This document shows positions 1-11,565 of a DNA stretch of 64,000 nt, in pieces. Source of the DNA: Monomorium pharaonis. Lineage: Eukaryota > Arthropoda > Insecta > Hymenoptera > Formicidae. The position numbers were made by a program, and so were the translations under genes. Under the pieces are notes generated by a model. That model had not been told where the DNA came from. It ran no database searches and worked only from the letters and a program-made list of their open reading frames with translations. Positions within the stretch are counted from its first letter, which is position 1, and each line of letters starts with the position of its first letter. Location: NCBI RefSeq assembly GCF_013373865.1, contig NC_050472.1:18312136-18376135 (forward strand), in the 5' to 3' direction.

Positions 1-37
1 CAAAGGTTTTTTACGGTAAATATTACTTGTATTTAAA

Positions 38-221
38 GATAAATTGTTTTTGTTTTTACAAATGTATTAATATTTGTTGTTAAATAGAAATTATATTTAT
101 CAAAAATTGTATTTATAACATTCAAATTTGATAAATTGTTTTTGTTTTTACAAATGTATTAATATTTGTTGTTAAATAGAAATTATATTTATCAAAAATT
201 GTATTTATAACATTCAAATTT
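38..221. repeat. 92-bp direct tandem duplication
   Basis: Two adjacent AT-rich copies (38-129 and 130-221) read as identical by eye. The unit starts GATAAATTGTTTTTG and ends CATTCAAATTT. No coding potential is seen. It lies directly beside the Helitron that starts at 229. Confidence 0.85.
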
Positions 222-228
222 TATTATA

Positions 229-848
229 CTAGAACAACACAGGCGCGCGCTACGCGCGCGCTATTTAGCTTTTTACTTTTTGTAAATAATAATTGCAATA
301 ATTATATAAATAAATAATTGCTACGCGCGCGCTATTTAGCTTTTACTTTTTGTAAATAATAATATTTGCAATAATTATATACAGATTTAAAGGATAAAAA
401 AAAGATAGAGTGTAAGCATTCTAACATACATTAGTTTATTACTTAATTTTCTTTCTTTTTTAAAAACATTATACACATTTAAAAAAGTTATAAAGAAATA
501 CAAAATACACAACATACATAAATCTATTCTTTAAAGCCGTTTGATATTGACACTGTAATGTGACGAAATGTTGTCTGTTCTTTTCTGATATTGATTGGTT
601 CTCTTTCTGCACTACGTGCGTGTATAAATAGAAAACGGTTTTGAAATTCTGCTTTTTTGGGTTAAAAATATTGTTAAAATTAAATTATGGCCATCATTTT
701 TGAAACACACGGTATTTCCATAATCAGACCCCATAAAAACACTCCCGGTTACGAATGCAACGTTGTGTCAAAATTTCAAAGCAATCGGTGAGTAACTTAC
801 GGAGATCTTAGATGAGTAACAAACATTTTACATTTTTATTTATATAGA
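229..848 (-). mobile_element. Short non-autonomous Helitron
   Basis: Read on the minus strand, the element begins TCTATATAAATAAAAATG (end at 848), a typical Helitron/Helentron 5' terminus. It ends with a GC-rich hairpin (GCGCGCGTAGCGCGCGC) followed about ten bases later by CTAG at 229-232, the CTRR 3' terminus. The flanks are A at 228 and T at 849, as expected for insertion between A and T without target duplication. About 620 bp, no Rep/helicase coding, so it would depend on an autonomous helper. A second hairpin-like GCGCGC block near 325 suggests an internal duplication of the 3' end. Confidence 0.7.
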
Positions 849-874
849 TATAGTTTATTTTCTTCTATATTTAT

Positions 875-1072
875 GATTTACAAAAAGAGTTTGTTTTAAG
901 TATAAGTGAAACATATCTTTCTAAATCAAAAGAAAAATGTTTCTATGACCACAAGTGGCAGACAAAGACAAAATGTTGCTCTGATACCAAATGTAAAGTA
1001 AGATCTAATAAATATTGTGACAATTGTAATTTATACTTATGTAAGATATGCTTCTTAAAATCACATATGTGA
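875..1072 (+). pseudogene. piggyBac-type transposase, C-terminal fragment
   Basis: The reading frame 875-1072 encodes the last ~65 residues of a piggyBac (PGBD) transposase, with a cysteine-rich zinc-binding tail (C, H, C, C, K, YC..CN..LC..CF..H spacing) and a TGA stop at 1070-1072. The catalytic DDD domain is absent; upstream sequence is the Helitron, so the gene is truncated. The minus-strand ORF at 50734-51018 is a paralogue. The 3' flank continues after LTR element E1, which inserted 13 bp past the stop, and resumes at 11464. Family assignment rests on the tail pattern only. Confidence 0.6.
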
Positions 1073-1085
1073 ATAATAAACATGG

Positions 1086-1814
1086 TGTTGTGAGCGGAAC
1101 ACAATCAATAAAATTATATTACAAATAAAGTATTCAAATTATCATTTAGCTCGCCGAGGAAGGCTCGCTATCATAAGGTGTCAGGTGACATATGCCTCGT
1201 GCGCTGCCGGCCGGTCATCGCACTGGGCAACGCCACCTTAAAGAATTAGCGAAGCCAGCTTAGCAACAATCATGCCACCGGAAATGCATACCTGCATTTT
1301 GGCAATTGTTGCTAAACTCGCAATATTTCCCGCGCGCTGGATGCGCGCGGGAATGACCATATATGGTCATGCGGAGAGCTCGATGCCCCCACTAATAATT
1401 AAATCCGCGACACTATTTAAGCCGCTGCCGAACAACGGCCAGCGGGATCAGTGATTAGAAATCAAGCCGATACGTACGGCCCGCACGAGTGAAGTACGAG
1501 TTTGGGACTTAGCCGCAAGCAAATCTCAAGCGAGCAAAGATACGACGCGTTAACTCCGAGTCACGCGCCGTATCTAATCAAGTGTAATACGACGCGGCAC
1601 CTTCGCCGACTGCAACCAATGTACAACCACAGTGAAATAAATCTGTTATATCAAATCAACTTAGAATCAGTGAGTGAGTGATTTGAGGACCCTGCTAACA
1701 ACAGCCGTCTCTTTCCGCGAGTTTCTACTCCTTGGGCAGTAACGAATCCCGAAAGATCTTTTGTCGCACCGCAAGGTACGGCAAAAATCCTTTGTTGCAT
1801 CGCAAGGCGCAACA
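1086..1814 (+). repeat. 5' LTR of E1
   Basis: 729 bp, TGTTGTGAGCGG at the start and GGCGCAACA at the end. It lacks CACCAG near 1230 that the 735-bp 3' LTR has (CAACGCCACC here against CAACGCACCAGCCACC). Contains TATTTAAG-like sequence near 1410 that could be a core promoter. Confidence 0.93.
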
Positions 1815-1818
1815 AAAT

Positions 1819-1836
1819 TGGTGGCAGCGGTGGGAT
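1819..1836 (+). other. Primer binding site, tRNA-Leu type
   Basis: Four bases after the LTR lies TGGTGGCAGCGGTGGGAT. It is complementary to an 18-nt tRNA 3' end ATCCCACCGCTGCCACCA, which from memory matches eukaryotic tRNA-Leu (AAG/TAG type). The same site occurs in E2. Confidence 0.7.
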
Positions 1837-1963
1837 TGACTGCCAGGAAGGAAGGCAAACAACTCCAACGAGGAACTACCTATAAGGCCAAGGGACCTAC
1901 GTCACGAGCCGCGCTAATCAGTGACACCGGAGTACTGACCTACCGCAATACACAGCTGACAAC

Positions 1964-1992
1964 ATGGAGGGAAGCGCAGCGTTACTGTAAGT
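1964..1992 (+). promoter_or_regulatory. Leader AUG and splice donor of E1
   Basis: An AUG at 1964 opens a frame of eight codons that stops at the TAA inside the donor GTAAGT (1987-1992). The AUG-to-donor distance is 23 nt in both copies. Splicing to the AG at 8805-8806 would remove the stop and put this AUG in frame with env (8832). Inferred from sequence; errantivirus env is known to be made from spliced RNA. Confidence 0.5.
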
Positions 1993-2112
1993 CGAAATAA
2001 TATTGTACAAAGCGAAATACGAAGGGCAAAGCGATAAGCCCTACTAATAGTAAAAACGTGCTGCTCCCCCGGTAATCAAATAGCGGTTATCGTGAGCATA
2101 GAATAGGCGTGA

Positions 2113-4443
2113 ATGTCGAAAAACAACGACGCTGCTATAGCAAACGACTCGTGGTTGCATAGCGAGCAAGCCACTCGAGCTATTGAATACTGCGAACAAG
2201 ACGTCATAGAAGCACGCGATAGAGTCCGTAGAGAACTAGATCCGTACGATAGCGAGTTACCCGAAAACGTCGTCCGCGAACGAGAATTCCCATTCGCGAA
2301 CCTTTACGCGAGTTTATTTCAAAACGAATTCAACGCGACACGGCAACACCGTGTAGAACGACGAACGAGACCGTACGAGAGTCGCACCCCTAGTCGCGTT
2401 TCGTCACGAGGCGAGTTCTCACTCACGTCCTACGAGTCCGACATTTTCGACCCGGCTGAATTTTTTCAAACGAACGCGATGCCTAACGACGAGCAAGCAA
2501 AAACTCAACAGTTCATCGCCGGTGCAGAACAGGAACTACAGAACCTGCACCAAGAACTAAGTGCTAATGCGCCAAGACTCGCACGCACTGCTACTCAAAG
2601 AGACGATGTGCAGGAAATACGGGAAGCCTTACGCGCAATGATGCATGAGGTCCGGAGACTGATCACCGAAGTCAACGAGGTGCGAGAAACAAATTCGCGA
2701 ACACTACGTACACACGCGCCTTGACAAACGCGATATAGCCGGCGTGAAACCGCGTTCGAATACCCGGACGACGACGTGCGCCGACAAAGAGGTCGCGGAA
2801 TATTGTCACTAAAAGAAGCTCGCGGAATGATACCTGAGTTCGACGGCAACGCGAGTAAATTGCAGGAATTTTTGAGTGCTATGACTTACGCGATCGAGAA
2901 TATAGATCCGTCGGATGAAGTAACCTTACTAGGAGCGATATTGTGTACCAAACTGAAAGGACGCGCCATGTTAGACTTTCAGACACGAAAGATAAGCGAT
3001 TTCGTGCAATTAAGAACGGAATTAGAATCGTGTTATGCGAGTAAACGAAGCACAACACATTTACAGCTTGATTTTAATACCTTGAAGCAAAGGCCAGGAG
3101 AAAGCGCTCGAGCTTACGGACTGCGTACAGATAAGCTCACGATAGACCTGTACGAGTCGATGATCGAAGGCCGACACCAATACACGGCCGAGCATAAGCG
3201 CATCATTTTAGAAATGCTGCAGCAGCAAGCATTGGAAAATTACCAAATAGGGCTACGCGAAGATACAAAGGCGGTTGTCCGATCGCGCGGATACGTTACG
3301 TTACAGGACGTGATAGCAGCCGCAAGCGCAGAGGAAAGAATCAAGGGTCCCGCCGTGAGTAACACGAGACGGACACCCGACTCGCCGAGGCACTACGACA
3401 AGTCCGATGCCCGTTGCCGAAATTGCGGCAAGTATGGCCACTACAGTAAGGATTGCCGGAATAACAGGAGCAGTAATCGATACGCCCTGCCGCAACCCGA
3501 CAAACGCGTAAATGCAATCGACAAGCATTGCAATCATTGCAAAAAGCGCGGACACACTTGCAACGAGTGCTGGAATCTCCACGGACGGCCTAAGGCAAAG
3601 GTACCGAACGCGCAAGGAAAGATGCAAAGCGGCGAGATAACGGGAGCAAGAAAGAAAGCGATAACGCAGAAAAGGAACTCTGACTCCGAGCACAGTAGCG
3701 AGGAAGAAGGAGCGACGAGCCGCACGCAGAGCACGCGCGCTCGAGCGTATCAAGTGACACACGTAAGACGAGACGGCACACGATGCGACGGTCTTGACCT
3801 AATTACGCTCCCAATCAAAGAAACACGCGCTGGTAAAATCGACATGTTGTTCGATTCAGGCGCGACAATATCGTTAATAAAGGGAAAGACAAGAATTTAT
3901 CCCGAAGAAGTATCATTGGTAGGAATAACTGGCCACCGAGTGCATACTATAGGAAAGATGCAAGCCACTATCAAGATAGGCGAGCGAGAGATTAAACACG
4001 CCATATACGTGGTGAGAGACGATTTCCCTATGGAATACGAGGGGATAATCGGCCTCGATTTCCTGCGCAAACAGCATGTATCATGCGACTATAAAAATAA
4101 GACAGTGACTATAGAAGATGTCACCCTGCGACTTAAACCGTATAATAAAATTATTTTAAAACCGCGCAGCGAAACCATCGTTCGTGCAGTAACGAACCGA
4201 AACAAAACCGAAGTAATCCGAGCCAAGGAAACTTCGCCCGGCATCTATATTGGCAGATGCATGGTGGAGCCGAAAAATTTTATGTGTCCTATAAGCATAA
4301 TTAACACCACGGATAAACCAGTGGAAATCACCACACCGATCGTTACCGTGGAAGATATCGAAGAAGATGTCATGCAACAAGTCTATGTCGTGACCTCCGA
4401 AACGGACTGCGAGACAAAGCTTCCCCGCGGAGAACGCATATGA
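2113..4443 (+). pseudogene. gag: gag-protease of E1, split by an in-frame stop
   Basis: Frame 2113-4443 encodes the structural Gag polyprotein with an aspartic protease at its C-terminus. A TGA at 2722-2724 (E2 has CGA) splits it, leaving a 203-residue N-terminal piece and a 555-residue piece from 2776. The second piece carries capsid-like sequence, two CCHC knuckles (CRNCGKYGHYSKDC and CNHCKKRGHTCNEC), an acidic Ser/Glu linker and the protease motif DSGA. Fifteen bases present in E2 beyond the DSGA motif are missing. The frame ends at TGA 4441-4443, which E2 has at the same place, so that stop is a family feature while 2722 is a lesion. Confidence 0.9.
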
Positions 4444-5887
4444 CAACTATTACGCACACAGCATCTCAATCCTGAGGAACGAAAGGCACTCAATCGGATA
4501 TGCAATGAATATCAGGATATATTTCATTTGAACGGAGAACCTCTGACGTGTACCTCGACGGTAAAACACGAGATCAGCACGCGAGCCGACGCCGCGCCTG
4601 TGAACGTGCGACCGTATCGCCTTCCCGCCAAACATAAGGAGGAAGTGAGGACACAAATAAAGGAAATGTTGAAAAATAGCATTATCCGCACTAGTACGAG
4701 CCAGTGGAACGCACCCCTGTTAGTTGTGCCGAAGAAAGCTGACTCGACTGGAAAATCACGACTTTGAATAATAATTGACTTTCGAAAGTTGAATGATTTT
4801 GACTATTGGCGACTCATTTCCACTGCCAAATATTGATGAAATATTGGACCAGTTAGGAAATGCTAAATATTTTACGACGCTAAATCTAGCGTCGGGGTAC
4901 CACCAGATACCCATGGCTGAGCATGATAAGCCGAAAACCGTATTCTCGACACCGTATGGACACTACGAGTACAATCGGATGCCGTTCGGACTTAAAAATG
5001 CGCCAGCCACATTCCAGAGGCTAATGAATTCTGGAATGCAAGGACTTAGATGCCTCGTGTATTTAGATGACATTGTCATATACGGCTCAAGTCTAAAGGA
5101 ACATAACAAGCGCTTAGAAGTGCTACTACGCCTACGGGAGCTAATCTAAAGCTACAACCCGATAAGTTCCTTCGAAAAGAGGTGAATTACCTCGGCCATA
5201 TTATTTCTGAGGACGGGATAGCACCCGATCCTGGAAAATTACAGGCAATCAAAGATTTTCCAGAACCACGCAAGGTCAAGGACATTTAATCCTTCATCGG
5301 ACTTGCAGGTTACTATCGAAAATTTATCAGCGACTTTTCTGAAATTGCTAAGCCAATGACGAAGCTAACTAAGAAAACTGAAAAGTTTGTCTGGACTACC
5401 GAACAGTAGATAGCGTTCGATACATTGAAGAAAAAATTGATGACGGCACCCGTGCTACAATATCCGGACTTCACCAAGGAATTCAACGTGACCACGGATG
5501 CTTCCGACTATGCAATCGGAACAGTTCTGTCACAAGGACCGTTAGGTAGCGACCGTCCAATTGTTTACGCAAGCCGAGTGTTAAATCGCGCGGAGCAAAA
5601 TTATAGCACTACCGAAAAGGAGCTGCTAGCAATCGTGGGCTGTCAAGCATTTCCGCCCATATGTGTACGGCGTAAAATTTAAAATAGTGACAGACCATAA
5701 GCCACTTACATGGTTATTTAGTGTAAATGACCCCGGATCGCGTCTGATTCGGTGGCGACTAAAATTAGAAGAGTATGACTATGAGATCATACACAAAGCC
5801 GGTCGAGCGAACGCGAACGCCGACGCGCTGAGTCGAAACGTGAAGCGAGAGGCTCACGTTTCGACTCAGCGTTACGGAAGACTCTGA
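4444..5887 (+). pseudogene. pol: Reverse transcriptase-RNase H of E1, degraded
   Basis: Continues in the gag frame after TGA. The RT palm motif YLDD is visible near 5059, RNase H TTDASDYAIG near 5494, and the region ends NADALSRN near 5830. Relative to E2 there is a stop at 4765 (CGA to TGA), one extra base near 4798, in-frame deletions near 5032 and 5117, a 1-base loss near 5141, a 6-base loss near 5166, stops at 5287 (CAA to TAA) and 5407 (CAG to TAG), and a 2-base loss near 5640. No functional RT can come from this copy. The mix of C-to-T changes and small indels is ordinary neutral decay. Confidence 0.92.
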
Positions 5888-7968
5888 TAAGATTCTTGCG
5901 CTCGAAGAGAACAGTGTACACACACAATTAAGCACGCCGATAAAAAATAATGAAAGTATACAGGAGTATACTGAAGAAGAAAAGAAACAAATTCTGTATG
6001 AATACCACGGGTGACCTCCTTTTGGACACGTAACGATTGGACACCGCTCGATTGGACACGCACGATTGGACACGCACGATTGGACACGGCTCGATTGGAC
6101 ACCGCACGATTGGACACCACACGATTGGACACCGCACGATTGGACACCGCACGATTGGACTCCGCATTATTGGACACCGCACGATTGGACACCGCATTAT
6201 TGGACACCGCACGATTGGACACCGCATTATTGGACACCGCATTATTGGACACCGCACGATTGGACACCGCACGATTGGACACCGCATTATTGGACACCGC
6301 AGTCTTCTAGTGAATAACATTTATATATCATATGACAGATTATCTAAGCTTAGAAATATCTGGCAGAAAAAAGCTTCGATTTGCCAGAAAGAAAATTGAA
6401 TTTTAAATATCTATATACGTATTTTTAGGAGCATCTCGTTTTGCGTGGAAAGTTTCAAACCTATGTGGTGCAGAAAATGCTCGCACGCACACACACACAC
6501 ACACACACACACGGGGGGGTGCAAGGGGGGCCTTCGGCCCCCCTCCCGCACCCACCCCGTCCAAGTCGCTAACCCATGCAAACTGTATTAGAAATCTGCA
6601 TACACACACGTAAATGTGTGTGTGTGTCCAATTGTACGGTGTCCAATAATGCGGTGTCCAATAATGCGGTGTCCAATAATGCGGTGTCCAATAATGCGGT
6701 GTCCAATAATGCGGTGTCCAATAATGCGGTGTCCAATCGTGCGGTGTCCAATAATGCGGTGTCCAATAATGCGGTGTCCAATCGTGCGGTGTCCAATCGT
6801 GCAGTGTCCAATAATGCGGTGTCCAATCGTGCGGTGTCCAATAATGCGGTGTCCAATCGTGCGGTGTCCAATCGTGCGTGTCCAATCGTGCGTGTCCAAT
6901 CGAGCGATGTCCAATCGTTACGTGTCCAAACGGGATACTCCCGAATACCACGATGCCCCGACAGGAGGACATCAGGGAATCGAGCGAACGATAAGAAGAA
7001 TACGCCTAAAACACAACTGGCATGGATTAACAGCCGACGTAGAGAGATACATAAAGAAATGCGAGCTCTGCCAGAAGAACAAACTCTCTCGCAGAATTAA
7101 AGCACCGCTAGTTATCACCGATACACCAAGCCGACCATTTGAAAAATGCGCGCTGGATATCGTCGGACCGTTAACTTTAACAAACAACAAAAATCGGTAC
7201 CTGCTGACATTTCAGGATCACCTAACAAAATTTAGTAAGGCTGTGCCCCTTCCTAACCAAGAAGCGAATACCGTAAGTAAGGCATTCGTGACGAAAATCG
7301 TTCTAGAATATGGAATTCCGGAATGCATATTAACAGATCAGGGAACTAATTTTATGAGCGAAGTATTTAAGAATACTTGCAAACTGCTCAAAATTAAGAA
7401 GATACAGACGACGGCTTATCACCCTGAAAGCAACGGCGTATTAGAACGATCGCATCGAACCTTAGCCGAGTATCTAAGGCATTTCATTAATAAGGATCAG
7501 ACGGACTGGGACGAGTGGATTCCGTATGCTAACTACACCTATAATACCACCCCCCACACCGCAACAGGGTATACTCCCTTTGAATTAATTTACGGGCATC
7601 CCCCCGAATTACCAACAGCGCTAGCCAAGCCGCCTAAAAGGACGTACAGCTACGATGACTATGCGCTCCAGTTACGGGAGAGATTACGTGCCACTAATAG
7701 TATCGCCAAAGATAACATAAGGGATGAAAAGCAAAAGTCGAAGGATTATTACGACCGATCCGTAAATGAAACTAATTATAAACTTGGCGATAAAATTCTA
7801 CTTTTCGACGAAACGCTTCGCCGAGGACGTTCTAAGAAATTAGACGCGCAATGGACCGGACCCTATACCATTACCGAAAAACACTCGCACGTTAATTATA
7901 CGGTAAAAAGGGGAAGACGGACAGTTCGCGTACACGTAAATCGCATTAAACCGTTTATTGAGAAATAA
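5871..7968 (+). pseudogene. pol: Integrase of E1, interrupted by a foldback element
   Basis: The integrase frame opens at about 5871, offset by one base from RNase H as in E2. It is broken at 6008 by the 934-bp insertion 6009-6942, then resumes and runs to TAA at 7966-7968. The second part has the HHCC zinc domain (GGHQG ... CELC), the catalytic DD35E core (LDIVGP, ILTDQGTNF, then E of GVLERS, 35 residues apart by count), and a GPY module (TGPYTITE). E1 keeps the usual LERSH, where E2 has LERSP. The N-terminal end of the domain is separated from its core, so integrase is inactive here. Confidence 0.92.
6009..6942. mobile_element. Foldback element with tandem-repeat arms
   Basis: A 934-bp insert flanked by a 9-bp duplication GAATACCAC (6000-6008 and 6943-6951). 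Left arm 6009-~6303 and right arm ~6638-6942 are reverse complements, each made of about 17-19 copies of a 15-bp unit (GATTGGACACCGCAC and variants). Termini are GGG...CCC with an imperfect ~22-bp match, then TTTGGACACG. The ~330-bp middle has an AC microsatellite (6485-6512) and a GGGGGGCC/TTCGG/CCCCCC hairpin, and no coding sequence. The 9-bp duplication and repeat-built arms fit foldback or Mutator-like (MULE) elements; the transposase source is unknown. Confidence 0.85.
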
Positions 7969-8240
7969 CGCGAAAATAAAAACAAAAGAGAGAGAGTAGA
8001 AATAATATATACACACATTCATACACACATGCTAACGCAAAAAGTATATATAATAATAATAATAAATAAAATTAGACTCACCAGGTTGAAAACCGCCTGA
8101 GTAATCCATCCTGAACTATAATCCGAATGGCACACAGTAGAAAAGGGGGAAATAAAGAGGGGAAGGAACTAACACTATACTTAAACTATAACGTATGAAC
8201 TAAACACTAAAAACTAAAGAGGGGAAGGAAGGTCCAATGT

Positions 8241-8651
8241 TTACTCCTCTAACCCTCTGTCCCCCCTCCCCTCCTCCGAGGAGTCCTCATCCGAGGAAAA
8301 AGGTTCCTCTAGGGAACCTACGTCATGCTCCCACTCCTCCCCGGAGTCGGACACCCCAATCTCCTCCAGGAACCGGTCTATTAGACCGGGAGAGGGCGGA
8401 AACAAGTATGGACCATTCTCGGAGCTAGCCTCGTCCTCGTCGGATTCATCAACATCCTCGCGGTCAGAGGATACATCTTCGCCGGAGGACGCATCATCCT
8501 GCTCCTCCTCGGAGCTCTCAAACTCCGCCGCGTTTTCGACCTGGTCTTCGAAAACCCCGACAATTTCGCCCTCGTCCGGAGACTCGTCACTCAAGGCAAT
8601 AACCCCCGGATTAGGCGACGGGGGTGGCGACGGCGGCACTAAAAACTGCAT
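8241..8651 (-). CDS. Acidic antisense ORF of E1 (136 aa)
   Basis: An ORF on the strand opposite to gag/pol/env, between integrase and env. The product is very acidic (Asp/Glu/Ser-rich), begins with a Pro-rich stretch (PPSPPPSPNPG), and has PDEGEIVGVFEDQV near residue 25 and a hydrophobic patch LFPPSPGLIDRFLEEIG near residue 83. E2 has the homologous 130-aa ORF at 36692-37084. Length differences are multiples of three, so both frames stay open although E1's gag, pol and env are broken. No homologue is recognised. GA-rich composition makes chance ORFs likelier here, so coding status is a hypothesis. Confidence 0.45.
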   Translation of the reverse strand: MQFLVPPSPPPSPNPGVIALSDESPDEGEIVGVFEDQVENAAEFESSEEEQDDASSGEDVSSDREDVDESDEDEASSENGPYLFPPSPGLIDRFLEEIGVSDSGEEWEHDVGSLEEPFSSDEDSSEEGRGDRGLEE

Positions 8652-8831
8652 AATAATTTTTTTTTCCCTTCGCGGACCGTAGAAAAAAAAATATCTTGCA
8701 CGACAGCTCGGACAAGACTAATCTCAGAACAGTCTAAGACAGTCGACCCAAAGGCAACATTAGCTGAGATAGATAAACATTATACCTTTCTCACGCACAA
8801 TTAAAGAAGAGCACGTCGACGAGATAAAATA

Positions 8832-10606
8832 ATGCTGATTAATAAGATGCAAGGTAGTAATAATAAACCACCTTGCAGGGGACTTCTCATATGTATCTAC
8901 CTGGCAACAGCAGCTCAAGGAAGCGACACGCTGTATCAAGTGGAAAAATTCACTCATCATCCGGGGATCTACTATGAGAAAATAGGTAGACTCCGACCAA
9001 TAGAATCGCAATGGAAACTAATAATTAAGATAAACACCGCGTCTTTATCAAAAAGACTGACGCAAATTGAAAAATATGTACAAAAAACTGACAACTTATG
9101 TAGAATCGTCGCGGTAATGAATAAGGCTATATGCGACAGTTTTAACGCTGTGATCACAAAAGAATACCAGAGGACAAATCGACTGATCCTGCGAATAACT
9201 GACACATATAAGACGCCGACAGTACAAAAACGAAGACTGATCGACGGAATAGGCTCAATAGCCAAATCGCTATTCGGTACCATGGACGCCGACGACAAAA
9301 AGATAATTGACGAACAACTCGCAATACTACATGACGCACAACAGTCAACACAGCACGCAGTAAAAAACCAACTAAAAATAATACAGGCAACTATAGCACA
9401 CATCGACGAGACAGAAAAGACAGTACAACATAACGAGTACCTCCTCGCGAACCCGACCAAAAATCTCAAGCTAGAACTACTAGAAAGCGAACGCGCAAAC
9501 AACATACAATCAAATTTTATAATTATCAGCATCGTACTGTCAGAGTTAACTCGCGATGCGGAAGACGTCTTAGATTACGTCACCCTATTAAAAAGGGGTA
9601 TGATGCACCCCAGATTAACGCCTATAGACCATATTATACAACTGCTTAAAGACGCGAACTCTCAACTCCCGGAAGGACTCTATTTTCCATTTAGAGCGAA
9701 CCAGGAAGAATGGTCAACTATTGAACAATTCGCACTTGTAAGCGACAGCGTAAATATATACACGATTTTGCGTTTTCCATTAATATTGACGTCAAAATAC
9801 GAAATATTAAATGTGATAGCACTACCTGTGCGAGAACATAATAACACATTTTCTGTAATAGACATCAGGTATCCGACCATAGCTATAGACGGGGATCAGC
9901 ACACGTATATAACCTTGCCGCGCATCGATTTACAAAATTGTATGAAGATAAATAAAGATTACCTATGCGAGCGAAATTATCCTGCGAACAGGATTAATTC
10001 ACACTCCGTGTGTGAAGTCAAAATGTTTTTAGAAACCGATAGGTATCACGAAAATTGTAACATTAAAAACATAGCGTCTAACCATAGTTTTTGGATAGCC
10101 TTAGGCGACTCGCACTCATGGCTATATTCCGTACAGGAAAAACAAACTGTAACATTTTACTGTAAAGACCACGGACAGATAAAGGAAGTGATTGAAAAAC
10201 GGGTAAAATAACATTGAAGAATAACTGCAAATTAATGACGGAAGACACGATAATAAAGTCTCCTAAGTTATCACACAGTACAGAAATAGAAACATTTTTA
10301 TCACAGTATAATATTTCTATACTAAAGAACGAAACAAAGCTAAGCATAAATGCAGTGCAACCGGTAAAATTACAAAACATTGTCCTACATTCCTCAAAGT
10401 TAGAGGACTTAAACAAACAAATTATAGAAATGGACAAAAAATTGAATGAACAACCAAATACAATTTTTCAGTTACATTTTATCTATCCAACGGCTACCGG
10501 CGGAACAGTAATTGTAATAATACTAGCAATAATAATAACTGTTGTTGTAATAAAAAAGAAAAAGAGAAACAGCCATGAGAAGCGAGTCACACTAGACGCG
10601 GAATAG
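8832..10606 (+). pseudogene. env: Envelope glycoprotein of E1, frameshifted
   Basis: Homologous to the intact env of E2: signal-like hydrophobic stretch near residue 20, ectodomain with basic KRR followed by a fusion-peptide-like segment (SIAKSLFG) near residue 140, and a C-terminal membrane segment near 10500-10560. One A is missing in a run near 10197 (five instead of six), ending the first frame at 10211; the rest is open as 10214-10606. The basic-site/fusion layout resembles insect errantivirus Env and baculovirus F proteins. Splice acceptor candidates lie at 8805-8809. This copy cannot make full-length Env without the shift. Confidence 0.85.
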
Positions 10607-10712
10607 ATAGATGCGGAATATACAATTCCCAGATCTATTTTAAAGCGTAGCAATAGCACGCCTTTTTTATTAAGTATACAAAAACTTCGTACCTCCGTTT
10701 TTGTTTTTTTTT

Positions 10713-10724
10713 ACGGGGGAGGGA
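10713..10724 (+). other. Polypurine tract of E1
   Basis: ACGGGGGAGGGA abuts the 3' LTR, after a T-run, the usual plus-strand priming site. E2 has the same sequence at 39148-39159. Confidence 0.85.
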
Positions 10725-11459
10725 TGTTGTGAGCGGAACACAACCAATAAAATTATATTACAAATAAAGTATTTAAATTATCATTTAGCTCACCGAGGAA
10801 GGCTCGCTATTATAAGGTGTCAGGTGACATATGCCTCGTGCGCTGCCGGCCGGTCATCGCACTGGGCAACGCACCAGCCACCTTAAAGAATTAGCGAAGC
10901 CAGCTTAGCAACAATCATGCCACCGGAAATGCATACCTGCATTTTGGCAATTGTTGCTAAACTCGCAATATTTCCCGCGCGCTGGATGCGCGCGGGAATG
11001 ACCATATATGGTCATGCGGAGAGCTCGATGCCCCCACTAATAATTAAATCCGCGACACTATTTAAGCCGCTGCCGAACAACGGCCAGCGGGATTAGTGAT
11101 TAGAAATCAAGCCGATACGTACGGCCCGCACGAGTGAAGTACGAGTTCGGGACTTAGCCGCAAGCAAATCTCAAGCGAGCAAAGATACGACGCGTTAACT
11201 CCGAGTCACGCGCCGTATCTAATCAAGTGTAATACGACGCGGCACCTTCGCCGACTGCAACCAATGTACAACCACAGTGAAATAAATCTGTTATATCAAA
11301 TCAACTTAGAATCAGTGAGTGAGTGATTTGAGGACCCTGCCAACAACAGCCACCTCTTTTTGCGAGTTCCTACTCCTTGGGCAGTAACGAATCCCGAAAG
11401 ATCTTTTGTCGCACCGCAAGGTACGGCAAAAATCCTTTGTTGCACCGCAAGGCGCAACA
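10725..11459 (+). repeat. 3' LTR of E1
   Basis: 735 bp, TGTTGTGAGCGG...GGCGCAACA, followed by TSD ATGG at 11460-11463. It matches 1086-1814 apart from scattered substitutions and one 6-bp indel. Confidence 0.93.
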
Positions 11460-11565
11460 ATGGAAAAAAATAAATTATATATTATATAAAAGATATAATA
11501 AAAATAAAATAAAAAATATAACAATATTAATACATTATTTCTGACCGTGATATATTAAACATATC

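Larger units (their letters stand above)
1086..11459 (+). mobile_element. LTR retrotransposon E1 (Ty3/Gypsy type with env), decayed copy
   Basis: Full-length 10.4-kb element with LTRs at 1086-1814 and 10725-11459 (TGTTG...CAACA ends) and a 4-bp target duplication ATGG (1082-1085 and 11460-11463). Order: 5' LTR, tRNA-Leu type PBS, leader with splice donor, gag-PR, RT-RNase H, integrase, antisense acidic ORF, env, polypurine tract, 3' LTR. Compared with E2 it carries stops in gag (2722) and RT/RH (4765, 5287, 5407), several short indels, an env frameshift and a foldback insertion in integrase. Its LTRs differ from each other by a 6-bp indel and several substitutions, so it is older than E2. It sits in the 3' flank of a piggyBac gene. 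Confidence 0.95.

Noticed and set aside
3301..3762. 153-codon ORF opposite gag
   Set aside because: Mirror of the coding strand. E2 has only shorter pieces in the same place, so it is not conserved, unlike the ORF at 8241-8651.
6011..6871. Long repetitive ORFs (up to 189 codons) on both strands
   Set aside because: They read through the 15-bp tandem repeats, whose unit length is a multiple of three, so every frame without a stop stays open. They are part of the foldback arms.
6640..6935. CRISPR-like array
   Set aside because: The units are 15 bp, adjacent, without unique spacers, and mirrored at 6009-6303. The context is eukaryotic mobile DNA.
8972..9532. 186-codon ORF opposite env
   Set aside because: E2 has only 108 codons at the matching place; best explained as a shadow of env codon use.
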